Below, piece after piece: positions 56,542 to 64,000 of a stretch of 64,000 nucleotides of DNA. The stretch lies in NCBI GenBank assembly GCA_010093515.1, contig MU001679.1, positions 899,918-963,917 on the forward strand. The letters are read 5' to 3'. The stretch comes from Lineolata rhizophorae. Its lineage: Eukaryota; Ascomycota; Dothideomycetes; Lineolatales; Lineolataceae. The first letter of the stretch is position 1. Each line of letters starts with the position of its first letter. A program made the position numbers and the translations under genes. The notes below the pieces were generated by a model, which was not told the DNA's origin, did no database searches, and saw nothing but the letters and a program-made list of their open reading frames with translations.

Positions 56542-57603
56542 TCATGTTGCCCTAGAGCGGCCCTCCAAAGTGCGAGAAGAGGCCTGCGTGTTAGGATGAT
56601 CTAGGCCAATTACCCGTTGGCTTATCCCCACCACGTTCCCCATCATTTCCTTCGCATCGTCATGACGCTCTTGCTGTTTCCAGTCTCATGCGAGGTTGTT
56701 CATGCTGGTCAGCGTGAAAGGATGCTCCCGTCCCAGCACCCTCTTCTTCGTCTCCATCACTTGCACGTCCAGCTCTTCCGCCTCAGTCCATCGATCTTCT
56801 TGATAGTATACGCTTCCGATCGTTTTCCATGCAAAAGTCTTCTCTTCATCGTCAGCGCATGTACTCTCCAGGGCACTATGTCTAGTTTCGAGTACATGTG
56901 TCACTAAGTCCCGCCGAAACTCAGGCCGCGCATCTTCGGGAGTGATCTGATAGCATGTCGTCAAGATGAACATCCAATAGAGCGAATCTATTGAACGGCT
57001 GTGCCCGTGCTTCTTCGCCCGCCACTACACCAGGCTGTGAAACGTGATACCCGGCCAATTCCCTTCCACACGTTGCATGAGACCGTATCGACCGAGCGGC
57101 TCCAGCGTCGCTCGATACCGGAAGCCGTCCCGCTGCCGCTTGTTAAGTTGGATGAGGCCCATCAACCAGTTCAAAAAGCCCTCGTCTCCAGCGGATTTCC
57201 TCTTGAACCGCAGAGAAACCGAGGCTGGCCAGACGAAAGAGTTCTCAACTTATGCTCATAATCCTTTTCATCGATCTCACGTGGACACCCACCTGTTCTG
57301 TCCTCCGAACCGCCTCGATTCGGTACAGCAGGTCGCGCCCTAAATTAGAAATCCGAACCTGGACGGCATATCGCTGCCAGAAGGAGTCGTGATTGTAGAA
57401 GAAGACCCGGATCTTCTGCCGTAGAAGTAAAGAGATGTCGTCGGCGAGGTTGGTGACATAGCGAAGAGACTACCATCGCTCGGCGCACCTGTCTGTTTCC
57501 GAGGTGCCCGCCAGGTGGTATCGGGGATTAACCCGAGCCCGTGTACGAAGGCGATGCTGCGCGACGAGTTAGCAACGTGAATCAGCTTGGAACTGCCGCC
57601 CAC
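56542..57603 (-). pseudogene. Relic of a fungal NLR: lipase-like N-terminus joined to a TPR tail, NB-ARC centre missing
   Basis: The right part reads IAFVHGLGLIPDTTWRAP, the start of the alpha/beta-hydrolase (lipase-like) domain seen in many fungal NLRs. After a frame change it continues YVTNLADDISLLLRQKIR, then VFFYNHDSFWQRYAVQVRI and SNLGRDLLYRIEA. Next, with no nucleotide-binding P-loop in between, come winged-helix-like sequence (GFLNWLMGLIQLNKRQRDGF, RYRATLEPLGRYGLM), FHSLV-stop-WRAKKHG, MFILTTCYQITPEDARPEFR and TPR-like repeats (YYQEDRWTEAEELDVQVMET, LGREHPFTLTSMNNLA). The TPR reading goes on past a stop to LDHPNTQASSRTLEGR. At least three in-frame stops, a frameshift and the lost centre make this a pseudogene. 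Intact relatives detect non-self or trigger incompatibility-type death; this copy cannot. Confidence 0.72.
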
Positions 57604-58264
57604 CTACTTAACTCCGTTTGAGTCAACGCGTGACCCACAGCCAAAGCCACCGCTGGAATGATGCCCAGTCCGGTCTTAGGCGCCTGCTCCTCCCGCAGCC
57701 GCGCCGGGATCCCCCTCGTGGCCCAGTAGCAGAGAATAGCGGCAGTCGCGAAGAGGATGAAGAATCTCGAACGAGTTCAGTGCCATGCCCCGCCCTCGGC
57801 GCTGGCCCACTCTCGAGCTCTGATTGGGCCGCAGAGAGGGCTTATGGGACGGGCACTTCCTCGACGTCGTTTGGCAGGAAAGCACTGGTCTGATGTCAAT
57901 GATGTGGAAGGGAGGCCCACGGAGCGGACCATCATGTTTGTGGTGGTGCAGCGTAAGGCTGAGGCGCAGTCGCAGCTGCGGCGCCCGCCAAGAACTGGCT
58001 CAAGGCTTCAATGCCTTCATCTCCCTCGCTCAAATTCATATCTGTAGGAGCCCGTTGTTCTTTGTTCATCAGACTGCGCGTGCGTAGCATGAAACACACC
58101 ACGCTATGTCCACCGTCCACGATCCTGGAGCAGGAGTGTCGTTTCCGCAAGAACACGCTCGGAACTCTGAACGGCTTGCGATTCCTTTCAACTGCTCATC
58201 TGCAGCGTTTCAATCAGATCAGACCGGGCTTCTATCTTATGTTCCTGGAGAGACCGCAGTAAAT
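57604..58264. other. Upstream flank of the NLR relic
   Basis: A minus-strand reading between about 57610 and 57760 is hydrophobic (LFATAAILCYWATRGIPARL, IIPAVALAVGHALTQTE) and could be a decayed N-terminal extension of the NLR relic. The rest shows no gene. Confidence 0.35.
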
Positions 58265-58594
58265 CTTGGCCCCTCTGCAGTGCACCAATTTCTTGAGAAC
58301 GAGCTTAGCACACCAATCCTTAACGAGCTTTGCCATCTGCTCTGGCTTGTCGGCAGAAAATCTGGAAGGAGTATTGACAGTTTGAGTCGGCAAAAAGTGA
58401 AAGGAAGGCTGATCATAGCCACAAAGGATCAGAAACTGCATCTTATATGGAACCATGACAAGGTCTATGTGAAACCAATTTCTCTTTGCCTATTTAATCA
58501 CGACTTCTGGGCTGCATACTTGACTCCAAAGGTGGACAGAGCTGTGCTTGACAACGCCCTTTATAATAAGAGCTCAATGATGGTGCTATGGTGA
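58265..58594 (+). pseudogene. Fragment of an uncharacterised expanded fungal family
   Basis: The reading HQFLENELSTPILNELCHLL, WLVGRKSGRSIDSLSRQKVK, GRLIIATKDQKLHLIWNHDK and VYVKPISLCLFNHDFWAAYL has the look of a conserved domain common in Sordariomycete orphans (the LHLxW ... YxKPxPxxLxNxxFW pattern), usually the N- or mid-part of a longer protein. Here the frame ends at 58592-58594 soon after FWAAYL, with no continuation visible, and the sequence upstream is not similar. Truncation at both ends suggests a gene fragment. Function of the family is unknown. Confidence 0.5.
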
Positions 58595-59319
58595 AGAAAT
58601 TCTATTACGCCAAAAAAGGATACTGCACGGAAATCAGGCGCGGAGGCGACGGCGTGATCGTACGGTAGGAGGGGGGGCCGAGTATTTAGGAGTAGTTATA
58701 GTATAAGACTTATAGAAAACTATAGGAAATTTCGATATATTCATAGAATATAAATTGCGTAAAGTCAATGTATCTATCGTTTTTCTCGGCACGGTAGGTT
58801 TTCCGCGACGTAAGGGGGGACGTTATGTCCTGATGCATCTGTCCTAGTCGAAAACTTCTAAGGGCTTTCTGCTTACAAGCAGAGCTCTCAGATCTCGTAT
58901 GCTCTCAGTACCCCTCTTAAGATCAACCTCACTCGGCCCAACTTTTTTCAGGGGGAAGACTTAAAGCTTTGGGATTTTTCTGCCATCCACCTGTGCTTAT
59001 AGGTTCATATTTCTGTACTGTAACTCCTCACCCGAAGCTCTGCTTAATCAGCCTGCTTAGCAGTAGTCTTTTAAGGGAGCCGCTAGTACTCTTCGCGACA
59101 CGGAATGCATAATCCTGAAAGTGTGACTTGAAAGCAAGGGGTGATGCCAGAGCGATGGTAATCGCAAGTGGAATAAAATCTGACCTCTCAAGATAAAATC
59201 AACGAAAAGATCTCATAGTAATCGAAACGTAGAGGTCTTTTCTACACAAATTTAAAGGACCTTTCGCAAATAATTGAGCAATGCTTCTTGTACTGTCTTT
59301 TATTTATGACATAATTTTT
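58595..59319. other. AT-rich intergenic sequence
   Basis: Notably AT-rich (for example 58690-58790). A purine run at 58813-58820 is followed by TGT-starting sequence, reminiscent of an LTR boundary, but there is no second copy in the window. No gene seen. Confidence 0.4.
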
Positions 59320-60019
59320 CTAAGATAGGTACTCAAAAAACTCAACAACGGCATTGAATCTAGTAAACATCAACGTACCAATATGTTCTTGAGCCTTGTC
59401 CAGATGTTCAACTTGCCTACCCCAATGGAGACGATAATAACCCGGAGTATCTTCAATAATATCAAGCGCTGCTTGGCTAGGATAAGGACTGGGGGTACGT
59501 GATGTGAGCAGCCCGACGACGGAAATAGATGAAGTTTTATCCATACAGCCTAAGATCTCCCCTTGGAAGGTACAGCAGATATTTGTACGGGGCACTCTTC
59601 TGTTCCCGCGGTCGCCAGTGGCTCGGTGTTCGTGTTGGGACTATTTCCGAGTTGATGCTGGCATCCAAACGCTTGCGGCGAAGGGAAGCCGATGATCTAT
59701 TTCTTGCAAGCGCATGATAGATAATGTTTTGGAAATGGTCCATTGTTCTCTCTTGATCTTCTGTCGGCTAGGTGCCGTTTTCTCTCTAGTAGCGAACGTG
59801 AGCCTCGCTGATTGTCTTCCACCTGACTGGTTCGCTGATTGAAGCTGCCGATGTTCGTACTCGTTTTGAAAACGGCTTAGGCGAAGCGTAGGAGGGTGGG
59901 ACTTCGTCTTCTTCTCGATGTCGCTTTGGCGTCTTCGCCTGCTGGACGGGGCTGGACGTTGTCTCGATAGGATCTGCAGTTTGGTGGCGCGGGTTTCTGT
60001 GTTTTTGGTGTGAAGACAA
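59320..60019 (-). pseudogene. Broken orphan gene
   Basis: Three minus-strand segments form one coherent order. 59786-60019 reads HQKHRNPRHQTADPIETTSS, KRHREEDEVPPSYASPKPFS and KRVRTSAAS, a disordered basic start. 59537-59743, in the same frame but beyond stops, reads MDHFQNIIYHALARNRSSAS, LRRKRLDASINSEIVPTRTP and SHWRPREQKSAPYKYLLYLP. 59320-59560, in another frame, reads DKTSSISVVGLLTSRTPSPY, PSQAALDIIEDTPGYYRLHW and GRQVEHLDKAQEHIGTLMFT. The composition of each is protein-like, and the two in-frame stops are both TAG. I do not recognise a domain. Two stops, one frame change and no ATG at the start argue for a decayed gene rather than missed introns, though one intron cannot be excluded. Confidence 0.45.
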
Positions 60020-63000
60020 GTTTACCTTAATAGCTCGTTTTTGGATCTGTTGAGGATTCGAGAAATTCCTTACAAATCATGTTAGGTCGCCGACAACGAT
60101 GGAAATTGGCGCATATATACCTGTTCAGTATTCGTCTGATATGGACTTCTCCTCAACCGCCGACGCCTTTGTGATGCGTGAACTTTATCGTAATTTGGCT
60201 TGCCTGATACCTGGATACGTTTGTGCTTCGAGAGTCAGAACAGTTACGGTGTAGCAAGAGCTGCGACGATGTACCTTTATCATCTTGGTTTGATATACGC
60301 CGTCTCTTTTGGGCGGGCAAATATGCTGAACCGATAGCTATGTCGAGTGGAATCGAAGGGTCGACGCGATCATATATGTTACTGCCGAGTTTGAAGAATA
60401 TCGACGCGTGTCCGGGGGGGGGGGATCGATTATCTTAGGGCGCAGCTGCTAATCTATAGCGCTTGAACATGTTCTTGGCGGCGTTTATCCTCCTTGCTAG
60501 CTCACTGTGATGGTAAAAGAAAAAGATTCTCAGAGTTTGCGCATGAAGCATGAGATTATCATGATTGTGATATTTTAATGTAGCTACGGAAAGAGTTTTG
60601 AATAAAAGTTAAGCTATGCGCCACGGAAATGTCCGTAATTGAGCCCGCAATGACTATCAACCCACCAGTAAAGGTGTCCTTCAAGATTAAACCGCTTCCG
60701 CAACGGAACAAGCAATACGGGCATATCTAGCGCTCAGCAAAGCAGAGCAGCTACGGGAGCTCAGTGAGAGCAATAGTAGTAGACAGATAGCGTATTTCAA
60801 TGCTTCGAAAGCCGATCCCATGTGAGAATACAGGACAAGATCGAGAGAACTCCTAAAATGCACCGCTGGAGGAATTTATTCCCTCGTCAGTGAGTAAGTC
60901 TGACAAGTGTATTTTCTTCCAGGTAGCAGTCATGTTAAACATCCCTAGACCTTTCGCATAATTTCCAGTCCGCCAAAAAGATTAGTTCATACCACCCTAA
61001 TACTCACGCTCTCTACCTGCTTGTATAAAGGCTGTGTAGCTTGCTAAACCGAGAGGAACAGCGTATACCTGTACCTAGGAGCCCTCCACTCTGTCGGCTC
61101 GCACGAACGTACTTGCTTCGGCTATATTGGTTACGCTGCCAATCCCTGCCGCCCTAGATGCTCCCTCGTAACAGTCGATGTGATAAAGGCAACCGCTCAG
61201 CTAGCATAATCCGTTTCCCTCCTCCTTACGTGGCTGTATTAAACTGCGTTGCGCCGTTAAATCCGGGAGGATAAGGCGTTGTCTGTAAAGTTATTGATAC
61301 TGAACCCTGCAGGTCCTTTTCTTGAATCTGCGTCTCCTCGGGCCCGTCCCCAGATATCACTTCATCGCCACTCTAGTATCCTGTTGCCTAGACTCTTCTG
61401 TATCGAATCGGCGCCATGTAAGCTATCCTGCTCATCGCTCTCTAAGCGGGATTCGAAGCCTTCACAGAGGCATGCTCGCATGAATCTGCGCCACATAAAG
61501 AGCGAGGATCACGGCGGTGTAACAACACAATTAACGGCTCAGCCCCTTCACTTCGTGGGTGCCTAGCCATTCTTCCGGCTAGCTCTTCCCAAGCTGACCC
61601 CAAGCTGAAGTCTGCAGTATGTCGAGGTCAGCGTAACCATGATAACGGAAGGGTTCGCGGCCATTGACCCGTCCTTCATTGGACTGCGACTAGGCTCGTC
61701 CCGCTGCATAATGCCTTCGCGTCGAATAATCTACTCGCAGAGGGTATGCGGCATTTGATTATAGTTCGCCTAATTGCGGCTTCGCCGAACTGTCCCTTGA
61801 CTCTCCTGAGATCCTTTCTGTCAAATTGGTGATAGTATTGCTTCCTAATGTACCCGTATGAAGCTTGAGGCCTTCCGAAGGCTCTACAGCCAAAGGCCGA
61901 CCCAAGACCTGGTTCACATGGGCGCACTTGCTCCAAAGTCCTCAAAGCCATGTCATATGACTGTTTTACGGCCTGTCCGCAGTGGATCCGGCCTCTCGTA
62001 GAGCCCACCGGTCACTTAATGTGATGATAGGGTTGCCACTATCCAATCAAAGTATGTCCCTGTACGCTCCACGCAGTCTCAGTTGTTTAATCCTTCATCC
62101 TTTGCGGCAGTCAGGCTCGTATCATTCCTCTTCTATCAGGGATCACATGAGCCAGTCCCTTCCTTGCTCTTTCATGAAGGTCAAAGCATGTCAAAGGCTC
62201 TTTATGAGTATATTTTGGCAGTTATATCCGATTGCACCGAGGATTCGTGGTACAGAGCGCATTGCACTAGCCGTAAATTGTCTTAAAGAAGGAACAGAAG
62301 GAAATATAGCAGCGGCTGTAGGTGGTTTTATTTGAAGCCCTCAGTAGGAAGAATATAGTACGCGTTCGATTGTGATGTTTGATTATGATAGTGAGCTTCG
62401 GAAGACGTTGGAACCCTTCAGCCACAAGTGACTCTATAGATGACAAAGTGGCGTAGATACCAGCCTTTGGCCGGGATGTTGAAGGGCAAGTCTACCCGAG
62501 TCTTGTAAGGTCGGAAATTGGACCTAGGCCCGTAACTGGACCTTCCGAGCCGGAATATGGGTCTGAACCCGGGCACTTACTGTCGGATAAAGGCCTGAAC
62601 ACTGGGTCCCGATAGGTAGTGCGAGGCCAACTCAGGTTGCTCACGCTCCGGCTCAGGCTTACATCGCCACAGCTCAGTGTTGCTGGCTCGTAGCTCAGGT
62701 TGAAACGGCCGGTAATCAGGTCTGAAAGCGGAAATGGAATTTGGAGAGGTCATTCCTGGGGAAAGAGTATGCGGCTAATACTACCCATAAATGTCTCTCT
62801 TACATAAGGCTACAGAACATAAGCTGCCGGCAAGAGTACACAAAAGAAGCATAGAGCAATTACACCGCGCTATTCATCACATTGTGCGTCCGCCATTCTC
62901 ATCTCAGAGCGTCCCACGTGTCAATGTCAAATTGAGTGGGGCCAAATACCAAAAGAATAAACATCGCTAATATCAAATGAGCCTCCGTCTTTTAAGGTAT

Positions 63001-63152
63001 CATCATTTTTGTGTCGTGATATCGTATTAGACAGAGGGTATATCCCCAACGGGCTGGCCGTTAGTGTCGTGATCTCATTCTCATCGTAAGTCGTCTGGCA
63101 TGCCATGGAAATAAAGTGAATCAGTCAAGCCGTCAGTAGGTTGCCCTAGTCA
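60020..63152. other. 3.1-kb gene-poor stretch of the accessory region
   Basis: No protein family, tRNA or clear repeat was recognised on either strand. Several short frames (for example 61676-62008 minus and 61982-62335 plus) are open but not family-like. Around 62500-62620 short GC-rich words recur (GGCCC, GGGTC, GAACCC) and form small hairpins. It probably contains heavily decayed older sequence. Confidence 0.4.
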
Positions 63153-64000
63153 TTAACGTCTTCGCGCCAAGCCGCTCATAACATGAGAAAACTGTTCCGA
63201 ATCTGCATGACAGAGTTAATATCCTGCTCGGGCTAGAGTTGTGTTCAGGAAGCATACCGCTTTTCGAAGTGAATTTCAGCTGGAAGTGACCCGACGGCGT
63301 GCGGGGTGGCACGTAGTTATCGCAAAAGACGTAGGGCCGTAGCCCGCGGAATTGAATGGTTTTCGAATCAATGCGCTTCATCCAATGTCTATCGCCCACT
63401 TTGTCGGTAACGAATGCGGTCCAAATGGGCGTTCCCTTCATCTTCCCTCGTCGAGGGGTGGTCTCAAAACGAACAGCTCCAGAATCTCGGTCACGATAAA
63501 CACGGAAGATGTGTAGAAAACTGTCGTCCATGACCTCGCTATGGATGGGTTAGCCTTGCGTTTGAAAGGCGGGAGCTATTAGCCTAATTGTGCTTGCTTA
63601 CCCGGCAAACTGTACGTTATCTGGGGGCTCGCATATGTCTTGGAATGAAGAGGAGCTCGATCGGTGGTCTTGATGCTTCATGGCAACAAAGGCACAGTAG
63701 AACAAGACCATTCCTGGTGTACAGATTTAGCTCACCATCCATCAATTTCTTCCCGAAGATTTGAAATGTGTACTCACGTTCGTATGCGGTGAATTTCAAG
63801 TTCGCCCAAAGGATCAGTCTGCCGTCTCCTTGGTCAGCCCTACACAGTTGAAGAGTGCTATCCGCACGGCGAATCTGCAGGGCTGTGAATGGGAGGCAGA
63901 AACGCGTGGCAAGTCCAGTGTTCCGATCATGGGAAAGATACGCTATCCTGGCGCGGTGATCGGATGGTCTCCAATAAAACCTCACTCGCACATCGCATTC
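63153..64000 (-). CDS. Uncharacterised fungal protein, 5' part beyond the window
   Basis: Coding-order exons: beyond 64000 to 63778, 63602-63713, 63258-63538 and 63153-63202. All junctions have GT-AG ends and agree in phase. The reading is ECDVRVRFYWRPSDHRARIA, ILWANLKFTAYERMVLFYCA, FVAMKHQDHRSSSS, DDSFLHIFRVYRDRDSGAVR, TPIWTAFVTDKVGDRHWMKR and YVFCDNYVPPRTPSGHFQLK, ending HVMSGLARRR. The pattern LKFTxYERMVLFYCxFVAMKxQD ... DSGxVRFExTPRRGxMKxxPxWTAFVT is that of an expanded, uncharacterised family of Sordariomycete orphans, as I recall it. No catalytic motif is apparent. Unlike its neighbours it shows no stop or frame break in the part visible. Confidence 0.68.

Noticed and set aside
58811-59110. 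Possible solo LTR (purine run followed by TGT start)
   Set aside because: No matching second copy, no target-site duplication and no internal element sequence in the window; the resemblance rests on a few bases.

Overview
The window reads as nuclear DNA of a filamentous ascomycete, most likely a Sordariomycete. Genes are compact, with short GT-AG introns of about 50-190 bp, many carrying CTAAC-like branch points. Coding exons are strongly GC-rich. The left and middle parts carry single-copy housekeeping genes on both strands, and there are no operons. Coding models below were spliced by hand from the sequence, and phase was checked at every junction.

Layout: a TRF4/Cid14-type poly(A) polymerase (796-3788 +); a HeLo-domain protein fused to a degenerate kinase domain (5830-8059 +); an F-box protein (8545-9519 -); a five-exon profilin (11148-11913 -); a saccharopine-dehydrogenase-like oxidoreductase (14326-15894 +); Tof1/Timeless (16062-19808 -); mitochondrial 3-hydroxybutyryl-CoA dehydrogenase (20281-21290 +); RCC1 (22819-24832 +); a secreted 5'-nucleotidase-like metallophosphatase (26838-28890 +); an RNPS1-like SR protein (29836-31780 -); tRNA-Thr(AGU) with an intron (32318-32408 -); a CDK11-type kinase (32817-34479 -) divergent from the complex I assembly methyltransferase NDUFAF7 (34743-36517 +); a small orphan protein (36773-37255 -); the U5 snRNP assembly factor AAR2 (38274-39995 +); the inositol pyrophosphate kinase VIP1 (40348-46224 -) divergent from the SSU processome WD-repeat protein UTP21 (46901-50706 +); and PRMT1/Hmt1 (52357-53784 -).

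From about 54.7 kb rightward the character changes. GC content falls, intergenic gaps lengthen, and what remains is mostly decaying copies of lineage-expanded fungal families: an Uma2/PD-(D/E)XK-like protein with an in-frame stop, a collapsed NLR (lipase-like N-terminus, lost NB-ARC centre, TPR tail), a short fragment of another expanded family, and a multiply broken orphan. An apparently intact but edge-truncated orphan gene (63153 to beyond 64000 -) closes the window. I read this as an accessory compartment abutting a conserved block.

Many of the core genes act in RNA metabolism (poly(A) polymerase, RNPS1, CDK11, AAR2, UTP21, and PRMT1, which methylates RGG proteins), but I see no evidence of physical co-regulation beyond shared divergent promoters. 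The most distinctive protein is the HeLo-pseudokinase, whose architecture parallels the animal necroptosis effector MLKL.
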